64,000 bases of DNA from Psychrobacillus psychrotolerans (lineage in GTDB: Bacteria; Bacillota; Bacilli; Bacillales_A; Planococcaceae): positions 62,001-126,000 of the forward strand of contig NZ_FOXU01000008.1 of NCBI RefSeq assembly GCF_900115805.1. Reading direction: 5' to 3'. The notes beneath the pieces are model-generated. The model worked only from the letters and a program-made list of their open reading frames with translations. It did no database searches and was not told the DNA's origin. A program made the position numbers and the translations under genes. Of the stretch, positions 53,432-62,785 are shown one piece after another (position 1 is the stretch's first letter; each line of letters starts with the position of its first letter).

Positions 53432-53872
53432 ATGCCAAGAATAAAGTATCGAGATGCGGACGTTGACTTAGTGGCAAGGATGATGAGAGCAGAAGGCGAA
53501 GGCGAAGGAAACCAAGGTATGTTATATATTGGGAATGTAATTGTTAATCGTGCTGTTGCAGATTGTTTAGATTTTAGAGATGTAAGAACAATTGAAGACG
53601 TCATTTATCAGGTGCAGGGAGGAAATTATTCTTTTGAAGCTGTTCAAAAAGGTAATTTATTTTATTCGCCTGCGAGAGAAAATGAAAGAAAATTAGCAAG
53701 ACGAGTTTTGGAAAATTGGAGAGACCACCCAGCGAAATTTGCGCTTTGGTATTTCAATCCATATGGCGAATGCCCTCCAACATGGTATGATCAACCTTTT
53801 ACTGGTCAATTTAAACAACATTGTTTCTATGAACCAATAGCCGGAACATGTGAAAGTGTTTATAGGGGATAG
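53432..53872 (+). CDS. cwlJ: Spore cortex hydrolase CwlJ
   Basis: A 146-aa protein of the SleB/CwlJ hydrolase family, which degrades cortex peptidoglycan during germination. It follows B. subtilis CwlJ (142 aa) along its whole length: DVDLVARMMRAEGEGEGNQG with the catalytic Glu, VIVNRAVADC, PAKFALWYFNPYGECPP, W-Y-x-Q-P-F and the C-terminal HCFYEP. It lacks a signal peptide, as CwlJ does, because it is made in the mother cell. No gerQ neighbour is seen. AGGTGAG precedes the ATG. Confidence 0.93.
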   Translation: MPRIKYRDADVDLVARMMRAEGEGEGNQGMLYIGNVIVNRAVADCLDFRDVRTIEDVIYQVQGGNYSFEAVQKGNLFYSPARENERKLARRVLENWRDHPAKFALWYFNPYGECPPTWYDQPFTGQFKQHCFYEPIAGTCESVYRG

Positions 53873-53902
53873 GTAACAGTAATTAGCATTTAACCACTCT
53901 AA

Positions 53903-53949
53903 TGAGCCTTACTACATAGTGTTATGTAGTAAGGCTCTAGTTTTTTTGG
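53903..53949 (+). terminator. Terminator of cwlJ
   Basis: GAGCCTTACTACATA pairs perfectly with TATGTAGTAAGGCTC, followed by seven Ts. Confidence 0.92.
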
Positions 53950-54063
53950 CTTTATGCTTGTAAAGAAATTGTTAAATATTCAAAAGCGTGATAAAAGTCA
54001 CTGTGCACCAAATACCTATTTGGTAGCATGGATATTAATGCTAAACACTTTGGAGGTAATAGA

Positions 54064-55350
54064 ATGTTTAGAAAAAAACGAATTAGTTCACCTATCAATC
54101 TGTTAAATAGACCTGATGTTCACTTCGATATTAAGGATAAACTTAGACTGATTCAGTTGCAGTTGATTGATTTCACTGAAAAGGATCTTGCAAACCTTAA
54201 ACAAATGGAATCATATTTTGCGCCCCACATTCCAGAAGCAGTGAAGAACTTCTATGACTCCCTAATGGCAAATGAAGAATTAATCGATATTATAAATAAA
54301 CATAGTTCACGAAATCGTTTAGAACAAACATTAATAATACACATTGGGGATTGGTTTGCTGGAGTTTTGAACGAAGGGTACATAGAAAAACGAAAGAAAA
54401 TTGCTAAAATGCATGTACATATTCAGCTGAAAACGAAATGTTATTTAGGAGCATGTTATCAGCTCCAAAACAGTTTAGTGGAAAAAATACAATTAGCTCA
54501 ATTGCCAATTGAAAAACAAATCGAATTTGTAGCATCTTTAAACAAAATAATTAACTATGAGCAACAATTAGTTGTAGAAGCTTACGATAAGTATGCCGAA
54601 GAGCAAGCAAGGGAAAAAGAAGATCGTATAAAAAGAGCCATAAAAGAAACATTGGGAAGTATCGTTACTAACCTAGAATATCAATCTACTGAAACCACCA
54701 CCTCTGTAGAGGAGCTAATTGGAACTACAAAAGATGTGGAGATAGAAGTAGCGAAGGGAGTAGAAATCTCACAGAGGACGATTGAAAAGGCCGAAAATGG
54801 GAAGCGAATTATACAAACCTTAACGGGTCATTCACAGGAAATTTACGACAAAACGAAGTCGATGTCAGGCTTAATCATCAAATTAAACCAATCTTCTCAA
54901 GAAATTTTGAATGTAGTAAAGATAGTCAAAGATATAGCGACTAAAACAAATTTGCTCGCATTGAATTCAGCGATAGAAGCAGCAAGAGCTGGAGAGTATG
55001 GCAAAGGTTTTGCAGTAGTGGCAGAGGAAGTGCGTAACCTTGCAGAACAAACAAAAAGTTCAGTAGAACAAATAGACTCGCTAGTTGGCGACTCGAATAT
55101 TGCGCAACAGGAAGTAGTAAAATCTATTGTAGATGTACAACGATTAGCAACTATTGGTTTGAATGAAAGTGACCAAACATCCACTTCTTTAGCGAGTATT
55201 TCCTCTATGATCCGTGAAGCAGCGGTTGAGTCAGAGAACGTCGGCAAAGATATTAAAGACTTAACTGTTGCAGTTGAATCGATTGGTGCAGCATCCATTC
55301 AAATACTAGAGTCGACTAAACTTTTAGATGAGACCATTCAAAAAATCTAG
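54064..55350 (+). CDS. hemAT: Haem-based aerotaxis transducer HemAT
   Basis: A 428-aa soluble oxygen sensor close in length to B. subtilis HemAT (432 aa). The globin domain (about 1-180) includes [12 protein letters not shown] with a candidate distal Tyr64 and the proximal His117 in KMHVHIQL. The C-terminal chemoreceptor domain (about 240-420) has the tip [21 protein letters not shown] and [11 protein letters not shown]. No membrane segments. ATG 54064 follows GGAGGTAAT. It should move cells in oxygen gradients through CheA. Confidence 0.93.
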   Translation: MFRKKRISSPINLLNRPDVHFDIKDKLRLIQLQLIDFTEKDLANLKQMESYFAPHIPEAVKNFYDSLMANEELIDIINKHSSRNRLEQTLIIHIGDWFAGVLNEGYIEKRKKIAKMHVHIQLKTKCYLGACYQLQNSLVEKIQLAQLPIEKQIEFVASLNKIINYEQQLVVEAYDKYAEEQAREKEDRIKRAIKETLGSIVTNLEYQSTETTTSVEELIGTTKDVEIEVAKGVEISQRTIEKAENGKRIIQTLTGHSQEIYDKTKSMSGLIIKLNQSSQEILNVVKIVKDIATKTNLLALNSAIEAARAGEYGKGFAVVAEEVRNLAEQTKSSVEQIDSLVGDSNIAQQEVVKSIVDVQRLATIGLNESDQTSTSLASISSMIREAAVESENVGKDIKDLTVAVESIGAASIQILESTKLLDETIQKI

Positions 55351-55550
55351 CTTATGGATGAGAATCGGTTGAATGTCATAAAGAATCGGTTGAATAGTAC
55401 GAAACCTTCTCTATGTTCAGGGGATATAGATTTATGGGGAATCTTAGTTTTCTCACAGATCTCATTCATTAGCTATAAAATTGTCTATTTCGAAAATCGA
55501 AATAATGTGGTAGGATAGTTTAATTAATCAATGAGTTGTGGGGATATAGA

Positions 55551-56825
55551 ATGAGAATAAGAGATTGGGATCGTAGTTTACAGGTCCGTTTGTTTGGGGA
55601 GTTTTTTAGTAATTTAAGCTTTTGGATGGTATTTCCCTTTTTAGCTATTTATTTTGCTGATGAATTTGGCACGAGTATGGCAGGGGTTTTACTAGTTGCA
55701 TCGCAAGTTTTTTCAGTAGGGGCTAATTTGGTAGGGGGCTATTGTGCGGATAGATTTGGTCGCCGGACAATGCTGTTTTTCTCAGCAATAGCAGAAGGGG
55801 TGGCATTCATATTATTTGCGTTTGCGAACTCCCCCTGGTTAGATTCACCGATGCTAAGCTTTGTAGCCTTTACGATTGCGGGGATGGCAGGGTCGTTATA
55901 TCATCCTGCAAGTCAAGCAATTGTCGCGGATGTTGTGCCGGAAAAAGACCGAAGCACTGTATTTTCGGTGTTCTATACGTCTATAAATATTTCGGTAGTA
56001 ATTGGTCCAATAGTTGGGGCGGTATTATTCTTTAATCACCGTTTTATACTTTTATTAGTTTCGGGAATTATTTTCTGTATCGTTGGTTTGGCAATTAGAT
56101 TTTTAACGGAAGAAACTTTGCCCGACGATATGAAGGCTAAGATGGCGAGCGGGTCGAATAATTGGACTCAGGTGATTGTCACTCAGGTTAAAACTTACGG
56201 ATTAATCGTAAAGGATAAGGTTTTCTTCTTATTCGTTATAGCAGGTATTTTACTAGGACAAACCTATATGCAATTGGATATGCTGATACCAGTTTATATG
56301 AAAGAGGTTATCGACAAGCAAGTGCTTGGTACTCTTTTTAATAGGGAATGGTCTGTAACAGGAGAAGGCTCGTTTGGTATTCTTCTTTCCGAAAACGGAT
56401 TATTAGTAGTACTGTTTACGGTAATTGTTACAAGGTGGATGACAAAATATCCGGAGAAGTGGGTGTTTTTTCTATCTTCGTTTTTATACGCAGTGGCAAT
56501 GATTATATTCCCGATGACAGCGAACTTCTGGGTTTTCTTAATAGCGATGGCAATCTTTACTTTAGGAGAATTAGCAACAGTTGGATTACAGGAAAGCTTT
56601 GTGTCCAAATTAGCTCCTGACGATATGAGGGGACAATATTTTGCGGCGGCAAGTCTCCGCTATACTATTGGTAGAACAATTGCACCCTTAGTATTTCCGC
56701 TAGTAGCTTGGATTGGGTTTACGTGGACATTCGCGATACTTGCAGCTTTAGCTTTACTGAGTGGATTCATCTATTTGCTGATGTTCAAAGAATACAACAA
56801 ACGAAAAAAAGAAATAGCTGGATAA
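55551..56825 (+). CDS. MFS transporter, multidrug-exporter type
   Basis: A 424-aa membrane protein with about 12 segments. The MFS loop GGYCADRFGRRTML (about 62-75) is present, with the opening RLFGEFFSNLSFWMVFPFLAIYF. A longer than usual central loop (about 245-280; DKQVLGTLFNREWSVTGEG) separates two helices. The substrate is unknown; the Bacillus YttB/YfmO-like drug efflux group is the closest in feel. A terminator follows. Confidence 0.87.
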   Translation: MRIRDWDRSLQVRLFGEFFSNLSFWMVFPFLAIYFADEFGTSMAGVLLVASQVFSVGANLVGGYCADRFGRRTMLFFSAIAEGVAFILFAFANSPWLDSPMLSFVAFTIAGMAGSLYHPASQAIVADVVPEKDRSTVFSVFYTSINISVVIGPIVGAVLFFNHRFILLLVSGIIFCIVGLAIRFLTEETLPDDMKAKMASGSNNWTQVIVTQVKTYGLIVKDKVFFLFVIAGILLGQTYMQLDMLIPVYMKEVIDKQVLGTLFNREWSVTGEGSFGILLSENGLLVVLFTVIVTRWMTKYPEKWVFFLSSFLYAVAMIIFPMTANFWVFLIAMAIFTLGELATVGLQESFVSKLAPDDMRGQYFAAASLRYTIGRTIAPLVFPLVAWIGFTWTFAILAALALLSGFIYLLMFKEYNKRKKEIAG

Positions 56826-56831
56826 ATTGGA

Positions 56832-56867
56832 CAAGGGGCGCTCTCATAATGAGAACACCCCTTGATT
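56832..56867 (+). terminator. Terminator hairpin
   Basis: CAAGGGG-CGC-TCTC pairs with GAGA-ACA-CCCCTTG, followed by T-rich sequence. Confidence 0.75.
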
Positions 56868-56894
56868 TTGTATAGGTATAACATAACTTTTGAA

Positions 56895-57055
56895 TTTTAA
56901 AATTTTCATCCCGAAAAGCTCGGGGAATAATTTCCATGAAAGAAACCTTTCAATGCCGCGGTAAATTGTTCCACTGGTTGCCTTCTAACCTAAGCAACGT
57001 AAACCCTACCTTCTTTTACGTCCTTGCGACCCTATAGCCGCTCCAGTGTGAATAA
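56895..57055. other. Structured non-coding element of unknown class
   Basis: CACTGG (56973-) and CCAGTG (about 57044) close a junction that holds two hairpins, GTTGC/GCAAC and GTAAA/TTTAC. To its left are CATGAAAG/CTTTCAATG, the palindrome CCGCGG and TCCCGA...TCGGGGA. On the minus strand the last one is followed by an AT run and could be a terminator. I could not match it to a riboswitch class. The rest of the gap up to 57225 is AT-rich promoter-like sequence. Confidence 0.45.
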
Positions 57056-57225
57056 GTATTATCAAAAACACATATAGCAGAATGCCAATATCGAAAAACT
57101 ATGTCGTACCAAATGTTAACTAAGGTATTATCTCACACATGAAAATAATTGTCAAACATGATTAAAACTAAGATGCTTGAATGATATACTATTTGTAACG
57201 AATAAGGTGTAAAGAGGGTGTAGAA

Positions 57226-58203
57226 ATGGAACGTTGGGATATTATGAATGAGTTCAGAGAGAGTACGGGAAAGATATGGATAAGAGGAAATGAGATGATG
57301 GAGGGTGACTTTCATCAAGTAGTTCATGTATGGATCATGAATGAAAAAGGTCAATTTCTTATTCAACAGCGTCAGCCGTGGAAAAAAGGGTGGCCAAGTA
57401 TGTGGGATTGTGCTGCAGCAGGGGCTGTTCTTGTAGGAGAAACTAGTGAAATGGGTGCTATTCGTGAAACGAAAGAAGAATTAGGCATTGAGTTGCAAAT
57501 GGAACACGCAGAGCAGATATTCACTGTAAAGTTTTCTCGTGGTTTTGATGACCATTGGCTAGTCAAACAAGAAATAGAGGCGGATCTATTAAATTTACAA
57601 TACGAAGAGGTAGCGGATGCTAAATGGGCATCAATCGATGAAATATATGGACTGGTTAAAAGTGGAGATTTTATCCCCTATCATCTTTTAGAAGCGCTTT
57701 TTGAAATAAGTAAGTCCTCTATTTCTCTAAGAAAAGCTAGTTTATCAGACGCTTCTGAACTATTTACAATACAAAAAAAAGTGTTTCAACCTATCTATGA
57801 AAAATACCAAGACCATGATACTAGTCCTGTTTTTCAGACGTTTGAAAGGTTTAAAGAACGGTTACAGACAGGGGACTATTTTAAAATCTTAAAAGATGAA
57901 TTGTTGGTAGGGAGTGTTCATGTATATCCGAAGTCACCAGGGGTGATGAGATTACACATGATTAATATTCTCGAGGAATTTCAAGGGAAAGGTATTGCCC
58001 AAGAAGTCATGAGCCGTATTGAGGGCATGTATCCACATGCGATAAAGTGGGAGCTAGATACAATTAAGCAAGAACAAAGAAATTGTTACTTATATGAGAA
58101 AATGGGCTATGTGAAGACTGGTGATGAATGGAAGGTAAATGAGCAGATGACCCTCATTCACTATATGAAAACGAATGGTTTAAACCAGTTAATATCATTT
58201 TAA
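57226..58203 (+). CDS. NUDIX hydrolase - GNAT acetyltransferase fusion
   Basis: A 325-aa two-domain protein. The N-terminal half (about 1-165) is a NUDIX hydrolase of the Idi-like subgroup, with box GAVLVGETSEMGAIRETKEELGI (about 66-88). The C-terminal half (about 168-318) is a GNAT acetyltransferase: LRKASLSDASELF, motif A MINILEEFQGKGIAQEVMSRI and YLYEKMGYVKTGDEW. The domains are usually separate genes, so a bifunctional role (for example on an amino-sugar or aminoacyl nucleotide) is possible. It starts after GAGGGTG and is monocistronic. Confidence 0.88.
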   Translation: MERWDIMNEFRESTGKIWIRGNEMMEGDFHQVVHVWIMNEKGQFLIQQRQPWKKGWPSMWDCAAAGAVLVGETSEMGAIRETKEELGIELQMEHAEQIFTVKFSRGFDDHWLVKQEIEADLLNLQYEEVADAKWASIDEIYGLVKSGDFIPYHLLEALFEISKSSISLRKASLSDASELFTIQKKVFQPIYEKYQDHDTSPVFQTFERFKERLQTGDYFKILKDELLVGSVHVYPKSPGVMRLHMINILEEFQGKGIAQEVMSRIEGMYPHAIKWELDTIKQEQRNCYLYEKMGYVKTGDEWKVNEQMTLIHYMKTNGLNQLISF

Positions 58204-58230
58204 TAAGTGTATTAAGTTATATATACCGGT

Positions 58231-58288
58231 AAAAAGGGATGCTAGTTAATTGTGGTGGATATCACAATTAACTAGCATCCCTAAAAAT
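58231..58288. terminator. Long perfect hairpin between converging genes
   Basis: A 19-bp stem, GGGATGCTAGTTAATTGTG (58236-58254) and its exact complement (58263-58281), with A-rich sequence on both outer sides. Likely a terminator for the NUDIX-GNAT gene. Confidence 0.85.
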
Positions 58289-58312
58289 TTACTCAGTAAC
58301 TATATAGCAAAA

Positions 58313-58380
58313 CGTCTATTCAAAGTCCTTCGAAGAGGTTTTAATCTAAAAGGACCCATGTCATTTTTATCCGTTTTTCA
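58313..58380 (-). repeat. Conserved 3' element after the aspartate kinase gene
   Basis: On the minus strand, directly after the stop: AAAAACGGATAAAAA, then GGGTCCTTTTAGATTAAAACC and a TTCGAA hairpin region. The same order is found after the HAD gene at 62786-62858. It may be a terminator family or a small RNA part. Confidence 0.5.
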
Positions 58381-59745
58381 TTAACCAACTGTTACTGCTG
58401 AGAAAAATTCATTGTATAATGCACGCAGAATTTTGTTCTCACTACTTTCTTGAACACCAAATGACAGACTGACCTCAGAAGATCCTTGGTTAATCATTTC
58501 AATATTTGCTCCAGTATTTGCAATAGCGGATGCAGCACGTGCTGCCAGTCCTGTACTATTGTTCATACCTTCTCCTACAATTACAATCATGGAAAAATGA
58601 TGGCGGAAGTGGACATCATCTGCTTTAAGTTCGTTCAATACTCGACTCATAATACGTGCTTCTTTCTCTGGGTCCAGTTGATGACTACGTACAATAACAG
58701 AAATATCGTCTAATCCAGATGGTGTGTGTTCATAAGAAATATGCTCTTCTTCTAAAATTTGAAGCAGCTTACGACCAAATCCAATTTCTCGGTTCATTAA
58801 ATACTTACTTACATATAAAATAGAAAAACCGTTATCAGCGGAAATTCCAGTTACTGGGCGCTTGTTGTTTTTACGTTTAGCTACTATTTTCGTTCCAGGA
58901 GCTGATGGGTTATTTGTATTTTTAATACATACTGGAATGCCACTTTTAAATACAGGCATTAATGCTTCATCATGAAAAACAGAGAAGCCAGCGTAGGAAA
59001 GCTCTCGCATTTCACGGTATGTGATTTCTTCAATTTCAGCAGGATGGTTCACTACTTTAGGATTAGCGCAAAACACAGAATCGACATCCGTAAAGTTTTC
59101 GTATAAATCGGCTTTCACTGCTGCTGCAAGGATAGAACCGGTGATATCAGATCCACCACGATCGAATGTGCGCAGAGTGCCATTAGGTGTAAACCCAAAA
59201 AAACCGGGGAATACAACAACGCCAGAAAGGTGCTTTAGTGCATATAGATTGTCATATGCCTGTGGTAACGCTTGTGCTCGTTCAGGTAGATCATTTACAA
59301 GCAACCCTGCAGTCCTCGGGTTAACATATTGAGAATCGAGACCAATGCTAGTGAAATAAGCGGAAATTAGTTTTGCATTATTATCTTCTCCACTTGCTTT
59401 AATATTGTCTACAAATAATTCAAGAATACTTTGGTCTTTGTTAATACGTGAACGAAGGTCCTCTTCAATAACGTTACAAATTGTATCATCTAGTTCTAGG
59501 CCTTGTGCGATTTCTTTATAGCGATCCAAGACTTTGAATAGTTTTTCTTCTACTTCTTCTTTATGTATAGCAGCGATTGCCAATTCAATTAGTAAGTCCG
59601 TTACTTTTTTATCGGTATCGTAGCGTTTACCTGGTGCAGATACAACAATGAATTTTCGAGATGGATCTGCTTTAACTATTGCAGCTACTTTTTTAATTTG
59701 GATTGCACTTGCAACAGATGTTCCACCAAATTTACTTACTTTCAT
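58381..59745 (-). CDS. Aspartate kinase (YclM/ThrD type)
   Basis: A 454-aa enzyme that phosphorylates aspartate, the first step to lysine, threonine, methionine and diaminopimelate. KFGGTSVA (5-12) binds ATP, with TFDRGGSDITGSILA (about 198-212) in the kinase half. Two ACT domains (about 315-385 and 390-454; NGFSILYVSKYLMNRE, SMIVIVGEGMNNSTG) indicate amino-acid feedback. Length and pattern match B. subtilis YclM (aspartokinase III, 454 aa). It is divergent from serA, and I see no lysine riboswitch before it, unlike dapA. Confidence 0.93.
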   Translation of the reverse strand: MKVSKFGGTSVASAIQIKKVAAIVKADPSRKFIVVSAPGKRYDTDKKVTDLLIELAIAAIHKEEVEEKLFKVLDRYKEIAQGLELDDTICNVIEEDLRSRINKDQSILELFVDNIKASGEDNNAKLISAYFTSIGLDSQYVNPRTAGLLVNDLPERAQALPQAYDNLYALKHLSGVVVFPGFFGFTPNGTLRTFDRGGSDITGSILAAAVKADLYENFTDVDSVFCANPKVVNHPAEIEEITYREMRELSYAGFSVFHDEALMPVFKSGIPVCIKNTNNPSAPGTKIVAKRKNNKRPVTGISADNGFSILYVSKYLMNREIGFGRKLLQILEEEHISYEHTPSGLDDISVIVRSHQLDPEKEARIMSRVLNELKADDVHFRHHFSMIVIVGEGMNNSTGLAARAASAIANTGANIEMINQGSSEVSLSFGVQESSENKILRALYNEFFSAVTVG

Positions 59746-60072
59746 CTAATCAAATCCTTATAATTTAATGTTATTGTACTCACAGGAAAAACAAATGGTT
59801 TTATACAGTGTACAAATTAAACTCTTTAAGGTCAATAACTTTATAGCTATTTTTAAAATATATTTTTATATATACGAACTTTAATTGATTTAGAATAAAT
59901 AAAGTTCGCCTTTACATTTAAATTTCATATATTAATTATATTTTTAATGCTTATATCATTAGAAAACGAATTAAAAATATTTCAAATATTTTTTTGGATT
60001 GTTAAACGGCATTATATCAATGTTTTTTTGAAACAAATAAAAATGATAGCGTTTTCAAGTATTTTGACTATA
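59746..60072. other. AT-rich divergent promoter region
   Basis: Very AT-rich. An inverted repeat CGAACTTTA (59875-59883) / TAAAGTTCG (59900-59908) could be an operator for the aspartate kinase gene. No gene, riboswitch or terminator is recognised here. Confidence 0.4.
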
Positions 60073-60101
60073 TTGACAATTATTCTACTGGTGAGTATGA
60101 T
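60073..60101 (+). promoter_or_regulatory. Promoter of the serA leader
   Basis: TTGACA, 17 bp, TATGAT: a good sigma-A promoter just upstream of the T-box leader. Confidence 0.75.
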
Positions 60102-60125
60102 GAATTTAATTCAATAAAGCGTAAA

Positions 60126-60384
60126 CAATTTTGACGGAGATAGACTTTACAATTTGAGATCTTCAGAGAGCTGATGGTTGGTGTAAATCAGTGATTTTGT
60201 TTGTAGAGTAGCACTCTAGAATTGGTGGACTGAAAACAGAGGATTTAGGTTCATCCGTGAAATGCGCGTTAAGCATACTAATTGAGAATCTGCGAGATGA
60301 TTGCAGTAAAATTTGGGTGGTACCGCGTGAGTGTATAAGCTCTTCGCCCCTTACATGTTTGTAGGGAGTGGAGGGCTTTTTTAT
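60126..60384 (+). ncRNA. T-box leader, serine-specific (UCU), before serA
   Basis: Stem I closes with CAATT (60126) and AATTG (60220), and ACTTTACAA (60144) with TTGTAGAGT (60201). Between the latter two on the 3' side is the specifier loop AGCACTCTAG with codon TCT (60215-60217). The conserved CAGAGAG-CTGATGGTTGGTG apical part and the T-box GGGTGGTACCGCG (60315-60327) are present. A terminator (about 60339-60383) ends it. Uncharged tRNA-Ser should induce serA. Confidence 0.9.
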
Positions 60385-60469
60385 GTTTTTAAAATAAGGA
60401 GGAGTACTGGTATTTCATTTGATGCTAAATAATCGTACAAAAATATAGTAATAAAAGGAGAAGATTCAT

Positions 60470-62056
60470 ATGACATTTAATATTCTAATCAGTGATCCAC
60501 TAAGCGAAGATGGTATTTTCCCGTTAAGAAATGCAGAAGGATTTAATATCGTTGTTGATACTTCATTAACTCCAGAACAACTTGGCGAAAAAATTGGTGG
60601 GTTTGATGCATTGTTAGTTCGTAGCCAAACACAGGTTACTCGAGAAATTATTGAAAAAGGAACTAATTTGAAAATTATTGGTCGTGCAGGAGTTGGGGTG
60701 GATAACATCGACTTAACTGCTGCAACAGAACGTGGGATCATCGTTGTTAATGCTCCTGATGGAAATACGAACTCAGCAGCAGAACATTCTATTGCTATGC
60801 TTATGTCGCTTGCGCGCAATATCCCACAAGCCTTCCATTCCTTGAAAAATAAAAAATGGGATCGCAAAACTTTTATCGGCGTAGAAGTGAAGAACAAAAC
60901 ATTAGGTGTTCTAGGCTTCGGAAGAATTGGGCAGGAGGTTGCTTTCCGTGCAAAAGGGCAACGTATGAATGTCATTGCCTATGACCCATTTTTAACAGCT
61001 GAAAAAGCGGAGAAACTAGGAGTTCAGTTTGGTACAGTAGAAGAGGTGATCAAAGCGGCAGACTTTATAACAGTACATACGCCTCTATTGAAAGAAACTC
61101 GTCACTTAATAAATAAAGAAGCTTTTGAAAAAATGAAAGACGGGGTTCAAATTATTAACTGTGCTCGAGGTGGAATTATCGACGAAGATGCATTATATGA
61201 TGCTATCATGTCAGGTAAAGTTGCAGGTGCGGCACTGGATGTATTTGAGGAAGAACCTTTTGTGGAGCATAAATTATTAACACTTCCACAGGTTATTGCA
61301 ACACCCCATTTAGGTGCTAGTACGATAGAAGCACAAGAGATTGTAGCAATTGATGTGTCTTATGACGTTGTGAGCTTCTTACAAAATGGGACAGTGAAGA
61401 ATCCTGTTAACCTTTCTTCTGTACCAAAGGATGTCCTAGCTAAAATTGAGCCATTCTTTAATCTAGCGGAGCAATTAGGTTCATTCCTAAGCGATCTTGC
61501 GGATGGAGTACCTGAGGAGGTCAATATTACTTATTCTGGGGAATTGGCAAATCTAGACACTCGTCCATTATCACGTAATGCTATAAAAGGTCTACTGAAA
61601 AGCAAATTAGGGGAATCAGTAAATGATGTAAATGCGAAATTCCTTGCAGACCGTTTGGGCATTACAGTAAACGAATTAAAAACTTCCAAGTCCAAAGGTT
61701 TTACAAGTTTAATAACGGTTGAAATGAAAACAGCGACTGGAACAAGAAAAGTAGCAGGCACATTATTAAATGGTCTAGGTGGCCGTATCGTACGTGTAGA
61801 TGACTTTATCGTAGATGTAGTTCCATCTGGTTACTTATTATTCATCCGTCATAAAGACCAACCGGGTGCTATTGGTCGCGTAGGAACACTGCTTGCTTCG
61901 GAAGGTATCAATATCGCAGCGATGCAAGTGGGTCGTTCTGAAGTAGGTGGAGATGCGATTATGATGATTTCAATTGATAAGCATGTGGAAGAGTCAGGTG
62001 TTGAGCAGCTTAAGGCATTAGAAGATATCTTTGATGCAACACCGATTGATCTATAA
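60470..62056 (+). CDS. serA: D-3-phosphoglycerate dehydrogenase
   Basis: A 528-aa enzyme that oxidises 3-phosphoglycerate with NAD+, the first step to serine. Substrate and NAD domains are complete: GRAGVGVDNIDL (about 74-85), TLGVLGFGRIGQEVA (about 143-157), the catalytic Arg-Glu-His set with ATPHLGASTIEA. It is followed by the intervening domain and a C-terminal ACT domain (about 455-528) for serine feedback. This is the long bacterial form. RBS AAAGGAG. It is controlled by the serine T-box. Confidence 0.96.
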   Translation: MTFNILISDPLSEDGIFPLRNAEGFNIVVDTSLTPEQLGEKIGGFDALLVRSQTQVTREIIEKGTNLKIIGRAGVGVDNIDLTAATERGIIVVNAPDGNTNSAAEHSIAMLMSLARNIPQAFHSLKNKKWDRKTFIGVEVKNKTLGVLGFGRIGQEVAFRAKGQRMNVIAYDPFLTAEKAEKLGVQFGTVEEVIKAADFITVHTPLLKETRHLINKEAFEKMKDGVQIINCARGGIIDEDALYDAIMSGKVAGAALDVFEEEPFVEHKLLTLPQVIATPHLGASTIEAQEIVAIDVSYDVVSFLQNGTVKNPVNLSSVPKDVLAKIEPFFNLAEQLGSFLSDLADGVPEEVNITYSGELANLDTRPLSRNAIKGLLKSKLGESVNDVNAKFLADRLGITVNELKTSKSKGFTSLITVEMKTATGTRKVAGTLLNGLGGRIVRVDDFIVDVVPSGYLLFIRHKDQPGAIGRVGTLLASEGINIAAMQVGRSEVGGDAIMMISIDKHVEESGVEQLKALEDIFDATPIDL

Positions 62057-62059
62057 AAT

Positions 62060-62108
62060 AAAAAGGTGGATTCACGACAATTATATGTCGAGGATCCACC
62101 TTTTTTTA
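62060..62108 (+). terminator. Terminator of serA
   Basis: AAAAGGTGGAT...CGACA pairs with TGTCG...ATCCACCTTTT, with extra Ts. Confidence 0.9.
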
Positions 62109-62190
62109 ATAGAAGAAGAGTATAAAATTTAGTGCAGATAGTTCATCTATCTAGTTATTATGAAGAATAAGATCTATACAATGATACTAC

Positions 62191-62372
62191 TGATTTCCGT
62201 TTTCAGGTGGAGAACAAAGGCTAAGTGCGCCACGTCCTGTGGCAAAGCCTTTGTGACCAACCTCCTGTTGTCCTCCGCGGGCGAGGTCGAGCCTCCTCGT
62301 TCGCTACGCTCCTGTGGGGTCTCGACTTTCTCGCTTATCCCGCTGGAGTCGCCACCTTGCACTCCAATCAAT
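62191..62372. repeat. Long dispersed intergenic repeat
   Basis: Related to the element at 9663: it ends with GTCGCCACCTTGCACTCCAATCA and starts with GATTTCC...TTTCAGGTGG, an imperfect inverted repeat. Internal hairpins include CAAAGGC/GCCTTTG and GAGGTCGAGCC with GGGGTCTCGAC. GC-rich compared with its surroundings. Two overlapping frames here are not genes. Confidence 0.65.
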
Positions 62373-62718
62373 ATAGTGAGTAGTACTCCACTCTAAGATT
62401 GAGCATAGCTTCTCGCTTAGATGCTAATAGTAGTCAAAGTTAATATAGATATAAAATCGTCTGTTGAATTAGGGATATTATTCTGTAATAAAGGATGAAG
62501 AAAGTAGATTTTCTTTTAACTAGTGGAAATAAAGAGAAATAGTTAGGAGATTTTAAATAAAGAAGTGAAATAGCGAACGAAATTGCCTCTTCGTGAGCTT
62601 GCTTTATCAATAGGAAAGCATCGTTTCTCTAGTTATCCAAAAAAGCACTAGCCTGTTTCGAAAAGATTTAGAAGTGCGACGGACAGAGAAATGCCATAAG
62701 ATTACCGGAAAAAGAAGT

Positions 62719-62746
62719 GGTGGTCGTGACGTTAGTCACGACCACC
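62719..62746. terminator. Perfect hairpin of unclear role
   Basis: GGTGGTCGTGAC pairs perfectly with GTCACGACCACC around GTTA. It lies in a 460-bp non-coding stretch (62397-62858) that otherwise shows no gene. Confidence 0.55.
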
Positions 62747-62785
62747 CTTCAAAAATTAGCTGGTTAAAGTATAGTAACAAGTCTG

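Noticed and set aside
56936..57037. 33-codon frame starting MKETFQCRGK in the structured element
   Set aside because: Only a weak GGGGAA before it, and base pairing explains the sequence better than coding.
62160..62396. 78-aa plus and 65-aa minus frames
   Set aside because: Both lie on the long intergenic repeat and resemble the junk proteins often called in such elements.
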